A stretch of DNA of 64,000 nt from Myxococcaceae bacterium (GTDB lineage: Bacteria > Myxococcota_A > Polyangia > Polyangiales > Ga0077539): assembly GCA_004297725.1 (NCBI GenBank), contig SCUS01000080.1, positions 1 through 64,000 on the forward strand. The letters are read 5' to 3'. The notes beneath the pieces were generated by a model that searched no databases, had not been told where the DNA came from, and worked only from the letters and a program-made list of their open reading frames with translations. Position 1 is the first letter of the stretch, and every line of letters starts with the position of its first letter. A program made the translations under genes and the position numbers. Shown one piece after another: positions 42,302 to 51,205 of this stretch.

Positions 42302-42611
42302 AGCCCTCCTCCTCGCGCTCTCCCTGGTCGGCTGCGCCCACGGGGAGCTGCGGGTCGCCCGGCTCTCGGGCGTCGCCCCCTCCGCGCCGAGCGCGCGGGT
42401 GCGGGTCATCCGTCGGCAGCAGGACCTCCCCCGCGGCCAGGAGATCGCCTTCATCGAGCTCACCGGCGACGACGGCGACCTGGAGCTCACCGAGATGGTG
42501 GCGACGCTGCGGGAGACCGGGCGCGAGCTGGGCGCGAGCGTGGTGGCGATGGTGCGCGTCGACCGGGTGGCCGGTGCGGTGAGGGTCATCGCCGTGGCGA
42601 TACGGCGATGA
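42291..42611 (+). CDS. Small lipoprotein of unknown function
   Basis: This 106-residue protein starts MGGRALLLALSLVGCAHG, a lipoprotein signal. A compact basic/acidic domain with RVRVIRRQQDLPRGQEIAFI follows, then a two-strand repeat ending VRVIAVAIRR. It is the last gene of the glycan-cluster transcript, overlapping the previous lipoprotein. No known family. Confidence 0.65.
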   Translation: MGGRALLLALSLVGCAHGELRVARLSGVAPSAPSARVRVIRRQQDLPRGQEIAFIELTGDDGDLELTEMVATLRETGRELGASVVAMVRVDRVAGAVRVIAVAIRR

Positions 42612-42621
42612 CGGATATCCC

Positions 42622-44958
42622 CTATCGAATGAAGATGCTGCTCCCCCGCACCCGGAAGGGCACCTCGATGGAGCCGCCGGTCACGGTCACCGGGCTCCCT
42701 CCGAGGGCGTCTCGCAGCACGGTGCCGTCGGTCAGGCCGAGCTCCGCGGGCAGGCTCACCCGCACCGGGCGCGCGGTGGTGCCGCGGTTGAGGGCCACGA
42801 TGGCCACGTCGGCGCCGGTCCCCCGGGCGTAGACGTAGCCGTCGCCGTCGGTGTGCAGCGAGCGACGGGCGCCGCGCTGCAGGCCACGGTGCGATCCCCG
42901 CAGCCGGCCCACCGCGCGCACGTGATCGAGCAGCCGCTGCTCCCGGGCGTTGAGCTCCGCGCCGAAGCGCATCGGGCGGCGGTTGTCGGGATCGGCCGCC
43001 CCGGGCATCCCCACTTCATCCCCGTAATAGATGAGCGGAACGCCCCGCTGGGTGAGCGTGAAGGTGAAGGCCAGGGCGAGGCGCTCATAGGGCACATCGC
43101 TGTCGGGCCGCGGCGGGGGGTTGTTGTACCCGAGCTCGCGGGTGTCGCCGACGAGCTGCCCCGCGGCCTCGGAGAGGAAGCGCTCGACGTCGTGGTTGCC
43201 CAGGAAGGGCGACATCGGGAAGTCGCCATAGGCGCGCTCGCTGCGCTGCACGGCGCTCTCCAGGTCGCCCATGCTGCCGCCGTTGTGGGCAAAGGCCCCT
43301 CGGATGGACCAGAACAGCGGGAAGTCGAACTGCGCGTGCAGGGCGTTTCTCCCCACGTAGCGCCGCACCAGGTCATAACCGTCGCCGCCGGTGAAGGTCT
43401 CGCCCACGGTGTACGAGCGGGCGTTGCCCGTCTCCCAGGCGTTGAGCCGGGCGCGCAGGTTGCTCGTGGCGAGGAAGTTCATGTGCTTCACGGCGTCGAC
43501 CCGGAAGCCGTCGGCGCTGGTCTCGTCGAGCCACCACATGGCGTCGTCCAGCATCTGGTCGGCGACGCCCATATGGGTCCAGTTGACGTCCGGGAGGTAG
43601 TTGGTGAACCAGCAGTCCAGCGGCCGGTCGTCCCAGCTGCACATCGGCCCGCCGCACACGCAGCTCCCGTCTCCATTGAACCAGCCGTCCCGCTGGTGCA
43701 TCTGGAAATACGGGTGCTCGCGGTGGAGCTGGTTGTTCACCATGTCATAGAGCACCCTGATCCCGTGGCGGTGGGCCTCTTCGTTGAGCGCCCTCAGCTC
43801 GTCGAGCGATCCCCAGTGGGAGTCCGTGTCCCTGGGCTGGTTGGGCCAGTACCCGTGATAGCCCGCATATCCCCGGCCGTCGCCACCGCGGCCCGAGTTG
43901 TGGGTATTGCTGTTGACCGGTGAGAGCCAGAGCGCCTTCACGCCGAGCTGGTCGAAGTACCCGTCGCGCAGCGCGGCGATGACCCCGGCGAAGTCGCCGC
44001 CGTTCCAGTCGGCGATGGGGGCGATGCCGCCCACCCGGCCGTCGTTGAGGGGGTTGCCGTTGCGGAAGCGGTCGGTGAACACGAAGTAGAGCGGCCCGTC
44101 GCCCCACGCGTAGGGCGTCTCCTCGACCCACATCGGGACGATGAGCTGCTGCGCCCGGCGGCCTCCCGCGGTGCTGGCGTCGACCCGGAGGGTGTAGCGG
44201 GTGCGGGCGAGGCCTCGGGCGCGCACCCGGATGAGCCCCGAGGCGCGGTCGAAGGTCACCGCCCCGGCCGGGAGCGAGCCCGGGGAGAGGGTGACCCTCA
44301 CGCTGGCCGGGTCGGCCCCTCGCCCTTCGGCGCCGTCGGTGTAGCGGACGTCGAGCTCCAGGGTTCCGTCGGCGGTCGCGCTGTTACGCACCGAGGTAAG
44401 CAGCGGGAGGTTGCAGTCGGGGACGATCAGCCGGGAGTTCTCGATGCCGCCCACGTACTTGAGGGTGATGTTCTCCGGGTCGACGATGTACTGGTCGCCG
44501 TCGACGACGAACTTGTACCCATAGTCTCCCGGCGGGATGTCGAGCTCGGCGCGGAAGATCCCGGTGCTGCCCACCGGGGCGAGGGGGTTGGCGGTGGTGG
44601 AGAAGCGGTTCCACTCGCCCGCGACGGAGACCGAGCGCGCGGGGCGACCGAGGTTGAGCGAGAAGCTCGTTCGGCAGCTGCGCACCACCGCGCCGCCGTC
44701 GAGGACCATCACCGGCACGTCCGCCGCCGGGGCGTCCATCACGCTGACAGGGCGATCGTCGGAGGCCGCGGCGTCGGAGTCCGGGGCGTCGAAGGGGCCG
44801 CCGAGGTCCGTGGTGCCCCCGGTGTCGGCGCCCGCTGCGGTGTCGGCGCTCCCCCCCGCGTCGGCGTTGGGCGCGGCGTCGGCGGCGGGCGCGGAGTCGT
44901 CGGCGCAGCCGGCGAGCGCGAGCCCTAGGAGGGAGATCAGTCCGTAGGTTCGGGCCAT
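42622..44958 (-). CDS. GH13 alpha-amylase family lipoprotein
   Basis: This 778-residue protein has a lipobox (LLGLALAGC), a long Asp/Ala-rich linker, and an N-terminal E-set/CBM48-like domain (VSVAGEWNRFSTTANPL, then GDYGYKFVVDGDQY). The GH13 barrel has GVKALWLSPV, DMVNNQ, GFRVDAVKHM (nucleophile Asp), VGETF (acid/base Glu) and FLGNHDVERF (third Asp). It is probably a surface-exposed amylase or maltodextrin hydrolase. It converges with the small lipoprotein and diverges from terC. MARTYG at 44958 is the preferred start over 44979. Confidence 0.93.
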   Translation of the reverse strand: MARTYGLISLLGLALAGCADDSAPAADAAPNADAGGSADTAAGADTGGTTDLGGPFDAPDSDAAASDDRPVSVMDAPAADVPVMVLDGGAVVRSCRTSFSLNLGRPARSVSVAGEWNRFSTTANPLAPVGSTGIFRAELDIPPGDYGYKFVVDGDQYIVDPENITLKYVGGIENSRLIVPDCNLPLLTSVRNSATADGTLELDVRYTDGAEGRGADPASVRVTLSPGSLPAGAVTFDRASGLIRVRARGLARTRYTLRVDASTAGGRRAQQLIVPMWVEETPYAWGDGPLYFVFTDRFRNGNPLNDGRVGGIAPIADWNGGDFAGVIAALRDGYFDQLGVKALWLSPVNSNTHNSGRGGDGRGYAGYHGYWPNQPRDTDSHWGSLDELRALNEEAHRHGIRVLYDMVNNQLHREHPYFQMHQRDGWFNGDGSCVCGGPMCSWDDRPLDCWFTNYLPDVNWTHMGVADQMLDDAMWWLDETSADGFRVDAVKHMNFLATSNLRARLNAWETGNARSYTVGETFTGGDGYDLVRRYVGRNALHAQFDFPLFWSIRGAFAHNGGSMGDLESAVQRSERAYGDFPMSPFLGNHDVERFLSEAAGQLVGDTRELGYNNPPPRPDSDVPYERLALAFTFTLTQRGVPLIYYGDEVGMPGAADPDNRRPMRFGAELNAREQRLLDHVRAVGRLRGSHRGLQRGARRSLHTDGDGYVYARGTGADVAIVALNRGTTARPVRVSLPAELGLTDGTVLRDALGGSPVTVTGGSIEVPFRVRGSSIFIR

Positions 44959-45078
44959 AGGGATCGGAATGAACCACACCCCCGGGAGGCGCGGTCAAGC
45001 GGCGGCTGCGAGGCGCCGAGCGGGCGTCAACTCGCGCTGGACAAGCGCCGGGCTTTGAACGACGAATCGCGCAGCCCA

Positions 45079-45897
45079 ATGGACTGGATCTCCGACCCGA
45101 AGGCCTGGATCGGCCTGCTGACCCTGACGATCCTCGAGATCGTCCTCGGCATCGACAACATCGTCTTCATCTCCATCGTGGCGGGCAAGCTGCCCCCGGC
45201 GCAGCAGCGGCCCGCCTGGCGCTGGGGCCTCATCCTGGCGCTCATCCCCCGGATGATCCTGCTGCTCTTCCTGGGCGTGCTGCTGCGCATGACGCACCCG
45301 CTCTTCACGGTCTTCGGAGCGGCCACCGAGCACAACCCCTGGGCCATCTCGGGCAAGGACCTGATCCTGATCGTCGGCGGGCTCTTCCTGGTCTTCAAGG
45401 CCACCCGGGAGATCCACGGCAAGCTCGAGGGCGAGAGCGAGGAGGTGCAGGCCCGCGGCAAGGACCAGTTCGGCGCCGTCCTCGTCCAGATCATGATGCT
45501 CAACCTGGTGTTCAGCATCGACTCGGTGGTGACCGCCATCGGCATGGTCGACAAGATCCCCATCATGGCGGGCGCGGTGATCATCTCGACCTTCGCGATG
45601 ATCGCGGTGGCCCAGCCCGTCGGCGACTTCGTCGAGAAGCACCCGACGGTGAAGATGCTGGCCCTCTCCTTCCTGGTGCTCATCGGCGCCAACCTCCTGG
45701 CCGAGGGCTTCGGGCAGCACATCCCCAAGGGCTACACCTACTTCGCCATGGCCTTCTCGGTGGGCGTCGAGATGATCAACCTCCGCCTCCGCAAGGCCAC
45801 CACCACCGCTCCGGTGAAGCTCCACGAGCCCCACCTCCAGGTGCCCTCCTCCCCCGCCGAGGCATTGACTCCTCCTCCATCCAGCCCATCGGCCTAG
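45079..45897 (+). CDS. TerC family integral membrane protein
   Basis: This 272-residue protein has about seven spans with the hallmark LEIVLGIDNIVFISI and NLVFSIDSVVTAIGMV, each containing the Asp of the TerC metal-transport-like family. Members export Mn or take part in tellurite resistance. The C-terminal tail is Pro/Ser-rich. ATG at 45079 is chosen over TTG at 45055. It is followed 4 bp later by coaX. No Mn riboswitch is visible upstream. Confidence 0.9.
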   Translation: MDWISDPKAWIGLLTLTILEIVLGIDNIVFISIVAGKLPPAQQRPAWRWGLILALIPRMILLLFLGVLLRMTHPLFTVFGAATEHNPWAISGKDLILIVGGLFLVFKATREIHGKLEGESEEVQARGKDQFGAVLVQIMMLNLVFSIDSVVTAIGMVDKIPIMAGAVIISTFAMIAVAQPVGDFVEKHPTVKMLALSFLVLIGANLLAEGFGQHIPKGYTYFAMAFSVGVEMINLRLRKATTTAPVKLHEPHLQVPSSPAEALTPPPSSPSA

Positions 45898-45901
45898 GCC
45901 C

Positions 45902-46669
45902 ATGCTCCTGGTCATCGATGTAGGAAACACCAACACCGTCCTCGGCGTGTACGAAGGCAGCCGGCTGCTCCACCACTTCCGGGTGGAGTCCGCCCGGGGG
46001 CGCACCTCGGACGAGTTCACGGTCACCATCCGCGCGCTGCTCGAGCACCGCGGCATCGACCCGCAGGCCATCTCCGCGAGCGCCCTCGCCTGCGTGGTGC
46101 CCTCCCTCGCGGAGACCTTCACCCGCGTGGTGCGCACGGCCTTCAACCACGAGCCCATGGTGGTGGGTCCTGGCGTCAAGACGGGCATGCCCATCCTCTA
46201 CGAGCAGCCCCGCGAGGTGGGCGCCGACCGCATCGTCAACGCCGTCGCGGCCTACGAGCGCGAGCGCTGCGGGCTCATCGTGGTGGACTTCGGCACCGCG
46301 ACCACCTTCGACGTGGTGAGCCCGAAGGGGGAGTACCTCGGCGGGGTGATCGCCCCGGGGGTGCAGATCGCCGCGGACGCCCTGTTCACCCGCGCGGCCA
46401 AGCTGCCCAGGGTGGAGCTCACGATGCCCTCCAGGGTGCTGGGTCGCAACACGCAGCACGCCATGCAGGCGGGCATCCTCTTCGGATATGTGGGCCTGGT
46501 CGACGGGCTGGTGGAGCGCATCCGCGGAGAGATGGGCTTCCCCTGCAAGGTGATCGCGACCGGCGGCCTCGCGCGCACCATCGCGCCGGAGTCGAAGTCC
46601 ATTGAAGAGGTCGACGATTTCCTCACCCTCGACGGCCTCCGCATCTTGTGGGAACGCAACGCTCCATAG
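45902..46669 (+). CDS. coaX: Type III pantothenate kinase
   Basis: This 255-residue protein has the ATP-binding motif DVGNTNTVLG, GADRIVNAVAAYE and DFGTATTFDVV, the ASKHA-fold motifs of CoaX. It phosphorylates pantothenate in the first step of CoA synthesis. The 3' end overlaps the next reading frame by 22 bp. Confidence 0.95.
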   Translation: MLLVIDVGNTNTVLGVYEGSRLLHHFRVESARGRTSDEFTVTIRALLEHRGIDPQAISASALACVVPSLAETFTRVVRTAFNHEPMVVGPGVKTGMPILYEQPREVGADRIVNAVAAYERERCGLIVVDFGTATTFDVVSPKGEYLGGVIAPGVQIAADALFTRAAKLPRVELTMPSRVLGRNTQHAMQAGILFGYVGLVDGLVERIRGEMGFPCKVIATGGLARTIAPESKSIEEVDDFLTLDGLRILWERNAP

Positions 46670-47628
46670 CCCGCCTCGCCCTGCTCGCCGCGGTGATGCT
46701 GGCGGCGATGGGCCTCTCCCTGAACATCGGGGCGGCGCACCCGTCGTTCGCCCGCGCCTGGAGCGACCCCGGCAGCTATGACCGCGCGCTGCTGGGCGCG
46801 AGGCTCTGCCGGGTGCTGCTCGGGGCCATCGCGGGCGCCTCGCTGGCGGCCGTGGGCGCTGGCTTCCAGGGGCTGTTTCGCAACCCCCTGGGAGACCCCT
46901 ACGCGCTGGGGGTGTCGGGAGGCGCGGCGCTGGGCGCGACCGTCGCGGTGCTGGCGGGCTTCGGTCTTGCGGTGGTCCCGGCGGCGGCCTTCGCAGGGGC
47001 GGTCGGCTCGACCGCGGTGGTGCTGCTGACGGCGCGCGCGAGCGGCAGGCTGGGCGCCGAGGGGCTGCTGCTGGCGGGGATGGTGTCCAACGCGGTGACC
47101 AACGCGGGCCTCGCGCTGCTCCGCTCCTCGGTGCAGAACGCCCGCACCCAGGAGACCCTGACCATCCTCCTCGGAACCATCTCCGAAGAGCCCGCCGAGC
47201 GGGTCGCCCGGGTGGCGGTGACCGCGGGCATCGGGGTGCTGGTGCTCTGGGGTCACTCCAAGGCCCTCAACCTCCTGGCCCTGGGCGATGATGGCGCGGC
47301 GAGCCTCGGGCTCTCGGTGCGCCGGGCCGAGCGGGCGGTCTTCCTCGCGAGCTCGCTGGCCGTGGCCTCGGTGGTGAGCGTCTGCGGGCTGATCCCCTTC
47401 GTGGGATTGATCGTCCCCAACTACGCGCGATCGTGGGTGGGGGGCGATCATCGGGTGTTGATCCCGGCCTGCGCCCTGGGCGGGGCGACCCTGCTGGTGC
47501 TGGCCGACGCGGTGGCGAGGGGCCTGTTTCTCGTGCTCCACACCGAGCCTCCGGTGGGGGCGATCACGGCGCTGGTGGGCGGGCCCTTCTTCCTGCTGCT
47601 GCTGAAGAAGGCGAGGGTCGAGGGATGA
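46648..47628 (+). CDS. FecCD/BtuC-type ABC permease, orphan
   Basis: This 326-residue protein has eight or nine spans. GAGFQGLFRNPLGDPYALGVSGGA and GLIPFVGLIVPNYARSWVGGDHR are conserved motifs of FecCD/BtuC siderophore and cobalamin permeases. It starts at GTG 46648 inside coaX. No ATPase or binding protein for it is in the window. A role in vitamin, heme or iron import is inference. Confidence 0.88.
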   Translation: MGTQRSIARLALLAAVMLAAMGLSLNIGAAHPSFARAWSDPGSYDRALLGARLCRVLLGAIAGASLAAVGAGFQGLFRNPLGDPYALGVSGGAALGATVAVLAGFGLAVVPAAAFAGAVGSTAVVLLTARASGRLGAEGLLLAGMVSNAVTNAGLALLRSSVQNARTQETLTILLGTISEEPAERVARVAVTAGIGVLVLWGHSKALNLLALGDDGAASLGLSVRRAERAVFLASSLAVASVVSVCGLIPFVGLIVPNYARSWVGGDHRVLIPACALGGATLLVLADAVARGLFLVLHTEPPVGAITALVGGPFFLLLLKKARVEG

Positions 47629-48827
47629 TCCCATCGAGCTGGAGGGAGGCCCTCGGAGACGCGGTGCTGCCCGCGGTGCTGGTCGACCTCGACGCCTTCG
47701 ACCGCAACGTGCGCCACATCGCCGACACCGTGCGCTCGGCGGGCGCTCGGGTGTCCATCCGACCGGCGACCAAGTCGGTGCGCGTCCCGGCGCTGCTCCG
47801 TCGCATCGCGGCGGCCGACGCCATCTACCAGGGCTGGATGACCTACTCCGCCCGGGAGACCCTCGCGCTCTGGCAGGACGGCCTCGACGACTTCCTGGTG
47901 GCCTATCCCACGGTGCAGCCGGGCGACCTCGCGGCGCTGCGCGCGGTGCACGAGGGCGGAGGCCGCGTGGCGCTGGTGGTCGACTCCGCGGAGGGTCTGC
48001 GCGCCGCGTCGAGGGCGATGTCGGGGGTCTCGGCGCCCTTCCGGCTGGTGGCCGATGTGGACATGTCGCTACGGGCGCTCGGGGGCCGTGTGCACCTCGG
48101 GGTGCGACGGAGCCCGCTTCGGAGCGTGGACGAGGTGCGGCGCTTCTTCGCGCTGGCCGGCGGGATGTCCGATGTGACGATGGCGGGGTGGATGGGCTAC
48201 GACGCCCAGCTCGCGGGCTTGCAGGACGCGTCGCCCTTCCAGGGGGCCATGAACCTCGCGGCGAGGGCCGTGCGCGCGGCCTCACGGAGGAGCGTTCGGG
48301 CGAAGCGAGAGGCGCTCTCCGAGGCGCTCTCCCGGGACGGATATCGGGTGGAGATCGCCAACGGGGGAGGATCGGGCTCCATCGACCACGCCCCCAGGGA
48401 GCCCTGGCTGACGGAGGTGACCGCGGGCTCCGGCTTCATGGGACCTCACCTCTTCGATTACTTCTCCAATGTGCGATTCGAGCCGGCGTTCTTCGTGGCC
48501 TTGCAGGTCGTGCGCTCGAGCGATGTCGGTTATGTGACCTGCCAGGGCGGGGGCTATGTGGCCTCTGGGGCGCCGGGCTGGGACAAGGCGCCGAGGCCGT
48601 GGTGGCCCGCCGGGGCGAAGCTGCTCCCTACCGAGGGGGCGGGCGAGGTGCAGACGCCGCTGCGTGTGGGGAGGGACGCGCAGGTGCAGATCGGCGACGC
48701 GGTGCTGCTGCGCCACGCCAAGGGCGGTGAGCTGGCCGAGCGCTTTACCGACTATGTATTGATGCAAGGTGGAAGGCCCGCCGGACGCACGGAGACCTAC
48801 CGGGGTCGCGGGTGGTGCTTCGGGTGA
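47625..48827 (+). CDS. Fold-III PLP amino-acid aldolase/deaminase-like enzyme
   Basis: This 400-residue protein has an alanine racemase-like barrel with IRPATKSVRVPALLRR (PLP-binding Lys) and a C-terminal domain with VQIGDAVLLRHAKGGELAERF, as in D-threonine aldolase/D-serine dehydratase-type proteins of COG3616. It may act on D-threonine or a related beta-hydroxy D-amino acid. It overlaps the permease stop by 4 bp. Exact substrate is unknown. Confidence 0.82.
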   Translation: MIPSSWREALGDAVLPAVLVDLDAFDRNVRHIADTVRSAGARVSIRPATKSVRVPALLRRIAAADAIYQGWMTYSARETLALWQDGLDDFLVAYPTVQPGDLAALRAVHEGGGRVALVVDSAEGLRAASRAMSGVSAPFRLVADVDMSLRALGGRVHLGVRRSPLRSVDEVRRFFALAGGMSDVTMAGWMGYDAQLAGLQDASPFQGAMNLAARAVRAASRRSVRAKREALSEALSRDGYRVEIANGGGSGSIDHAPREPWLTEVTAGSGFMGPHLFDYFSNVRFEPAFFVALQVVRSSDVGYVTCQGGGYVASGAPGWDKAPRPWWPAGAKLLPTEGAGEVQTPLRVGRDAQVQIGDAVLLRHAKGGELAERFTDYVLMQGGRPAGRTETYRGRGWCFG

Positions 48828-48855
48828 TGGCCCCTCCTCCCCTCCGGACCTTCCC

Positions 48856-48884
48856 TTGACACCCCCGGGAGCGGCGGGCATAGA
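48856..48884 (+). promoter_or_regulatory. Promoter of the cytochrome oxidase operon
   Basis: A perfect TTGACA (48856-48861) is followed after 17 bp by CATAGA, or TAGACC one or two bases on. The ATG of ctaB is at 48902, about 10-15 nt from the predicted start. Confidence 0.55.
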
Positions 48885-48901
48885 CCCGCCCACAAGCAGC
48901 C

Positions 48902-49819
48902 ATGACCCTCGTGTCACCACCGGTCGCTGCGACGTCCGACGGCCCACTGTCCATGACAGCCTCGCTACCCCCCGTGGCCCTTCGCGACCTCGTCGCCCTC
49001 ACCAAGCCTCGCCTCGCCTCGCTGGTGCTCTTCACCACCGCGGGCGGCGCGTGGCTCGCCGGCGCCTCGCTCACCTGGCCGGTCACCCTCTACGCCCTGC
49101 TCGGCACCACCCTCGCCGTCGCCGGAGCCCACTCGCTCAACTGCTACATGGAGCGCGACCTCGACGCGCTCATGCACCGCACCCGCAACCGCCCGCTCCC
49201 CGCGGGGCGCGTCGCGCCGAAGCTGGCGCTCGCCCAGGGCCTCACCTTCGCGGCGCTCGCGCTGCCCATCCTGGCGCTCGGCACCAACCTGCTCACCGCG
49301 GCCCTCGGGCTGCTCGCCCTGGTGAGCTACGTGGTGGTCTACACCCCGATGAAGACCCGCAGCGCGTGGGCCCTCGGGGTCGGCGCGCTCCCCGGCGCCC
49401 TGCCGCCGCTCATGGGCTGGACGGCCGTCACCAACCGGCTCGAAGCGCCCGGCCTGGTGCTCTTCGCGATCCTCTTTCTCTGGCAGCTCCCGCACTCCAT
49501 CGCCATCGGGCTGATGCTCAAGGCCGACTACGACCGCGCCGGGATGAAGACCGTCCCTCAGGTGATGGGCGACCGACACGCCCGGGGCCAGGCCGCCCTC
49601 TACACCCTGCTGCTGGTCCCGGTGACCCTGCTGCTGGTGCCGCTTCGCGTGGCGGGCACCACCTACGCCGTGCTCGCGTCCATCCTCGGCGCGGCCTTCC
49701 TCGGGTGGAGCCTGCTCGGCCTTCGCAGCGACCCAGGCCCCGGCTGGGCCCGCAGGGAGTTTCTCCTCTCGCTGATCTATCTCACCGGGCTCTTCGGCGC
49801 GCTCAGCTTCCGCTCCTGA
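48902..49819 (+). CDS. ctaB: Protoheme IX farnesyltransferase (heme O synthase)
   Basis: This 305-residue protein has about nine spans and the prenyltransferase motif NCYMERDLDALMHRTRNRPL (Asn/Asp-rich loop) with a second acidic loop KADYDRAGMKTVPQVMGD. It adds farnesyl to heme b to make heme O. It is the first gene of the cytochrome oxidase operon. Confidence 0.95.
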   Translation: MTLVSPPVAATSDGPLSMTASLPPVALRDLVALTKPRLASLVLFTTAGGAWLAGASLTWPVTLYALLGTTLAVAGAHSLNCYMERDLDALMHRTRNRPLPAGRVAPKLALAQGLTFAALALPILALGTNLLTAALGLLALVSYVVVYTPMKTRSAWALGVGALPGALPPLMGWTAVTNRLEAPGLVLFAILFLWQLPHSIAIGLMLKADYDRAGMKTVPQVMGDRHARGQAALYTLLLVPVTLLLVPLRVAGTTYAVLASILGAAFLGWSLLGLRSDPGPGWARREFLLSLIYLTGLFGALSFRS

Positions 49820-49823
49820 GCCG

Positions 49824-50465
49824 ATGAGCGCCGCCTCGTCACGCGTCGTCGCCCTCATCGCCCGCCGCCCGGTCGCGGCCACCTTCTGGATCGCCCTCCT
49901 CCTGGCGCTCCCCATCGTCTTCTTCCTGCGCAACCGCCCGAAGCCGCTTCCGGTCTTCGCCACGCTTCCCCCGTGGCAGCTCACCGACCAGGCCGCCCGC
50001 CCCTTCGGCAGCGCCCAGCTCCGCGGCCATCCCTACGTGGCGAACTTCATGTTCACCTCGTGCCCCACCATCTGCCCGACGCTCTCTCGTCACATGGCCC
50101 GGGTGCAGCAGCGCACCGCCTCCCTCGGCGACCGCCTCCACCTGGTCTCCATCTCCGTCGACCCCGCGGTCGACACCCCCGAGCGCCTCGCCGAATACGG
50201 GCGCAGGTATGGCTACGACCCCCGGCGATGGCACCTCGTCACCGGCGAGGCGACGGCCCTCCAGACCATCGCCGCCGACGGCTTCCGGGTGGCCCTCGGG
50301 CAGATTCCCACCGCGGGCCAGCAGCGCCCCCAGGACTTCAACATCCTCCACAGCGCCAACCTGATGCTGGTCGACGGCGAGGGTCGCCTCCGGGGCCTCT
50401 ACCGCGCCGACGACGACGGCCTCACCGAGCTCGTCCGCGAAGCCAGCGCGCTCGCCGACCGCTGA
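49824..50465 (+). CDS. SCO1/SenC copper chaperone
   Basis: This 213-residue protein has an N-terminal membrane anchor and a thioredoxin-fold domain with CPTIC (copper-binding CxxxC) and the third ligand His in ILHSANLMLVD. It loads the Cu-A site of subunit II. It lies between ctaB and the oxidase subunit II gene. Confidence 0.93.
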   Translation: MSAASSRVVALIARRPVAATFWIALLLALPIVFFLRNRPKPLPVFATLPPWQLTDQAARPFGSAQLRGHPYVANFMFTSCPTICPTLSRHMARVQQRTASLGDRLHLVSISVDPAVDTPERLAEYGRRYGYDPRRWHLVTGEATALQTIAADGFRVALGQIPTAGQQRPQDFNILHSANLMLVDGEGRLRGLYRADDDGLTELVREASALADR

Positions 50466-50472
50466 CCCACGC

Positions 50473-51180
50473 ATGCCCCCCGATCTCTCCTCGGAAGGCC
50501 ACCGCATCGACGCGCTGCTCCGGGTCAGCCTCGGCCTCACCGCGGCCCTCGCCGCCTTCTTCCTCCTCTCCCTCGCCTGGCTCGTCTACCGCGCCCGCAA
50601 GCGGGCGAGCGACGCCGCTCCGAGCTCCTCCGCCCCGAGCGCCTACGCCTTCGGCCTCGGCCTCGCGGTGCTGGTCTTCGGCCTCATCGACCTCGCCCTC
50701 GCGGCGGGCTCCCGTCGCGCCGCCGTCGGACCGCCGCCCCCCGACGCCCTGCGCGTCGAGGTGCTCGCCCAGCAGTGGGCGTGGCGCTTCCGCTACGCAG
50801 GCCCCGACGACCGCTTCGGCACCGCCGACGACGTCACCACCCTCAACGACCTCCGGCTGCCGGTGGGCCGCGCCGTCTCGATGCAGGTGCGCAGCCTGGA
50901 CACCTCCCACGGCTTCTTCATCCCGATGCTCCGGGCCCGCGCCGACACCTACCCCGGGCGCACCGCGCGCACCTGGTTTCGCACCGCCCGCGAGGGCCGG
51001 GGCGAGCTCGCCTGCACGGTGCTCTGCGGCGACGCCCACTACCAGATGCGGGGCGAGGTCGCCGTGTTGTCCAATGAACAATACGCTCAATGGATGAACG
51101 GCCTCATGGAGGACCAGCGCCGCGCCGCAGCCGCAGCGCCCGGCAGCGCCCCCGCCTGGGGATGGAGCTGGCTGCCATAG
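50473..51180 (+). CDS. Cytochrome c oxidase subunit II
   Basis: This 235-residue protein has two N-terminal spans and a Cu-A domain with His in DTSHGFFIP and the ligand set CTVLCGDAHYQM (C-x3-C-x3-H-x2-M). QQWAWRFRYAG is the aromatic tryptophan region that receives electrons from cytochrome c. It ends 25 bp before the subunit I gene. Confidence 0.93.
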   Translation: MPPDLSSEGHRIDALLRVSLGLTAALAAFFLLSLAWLVYRARKRASDAAPSSSAPSAYAFGLGLAVLVFGLIDLALAAGSRRAAVGPPPPDALRVEVLAQQWAWRFRYAGPDDRFGTADDVTTLNDLRLPVGRAVSMQVRSLDTSHGFFIPMLRARADTYPGRTARTWFRTAREGRGELACTVLCGDAHYQMRGEVAVLSNEQYAQWMNGLMEDQRRAAAAAPGSAPAWGWSWLP

Positions 51181-51205
51181 AGGGAGAGATTCCCCTCACC
51201 CTGCG

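Noticed and set aside
44959-45078. yybP-ykoY (Mn) riboswitch ahead of terC
   Set aside because: The leader of about 100 bp has none of the conserved riboswitch elements.
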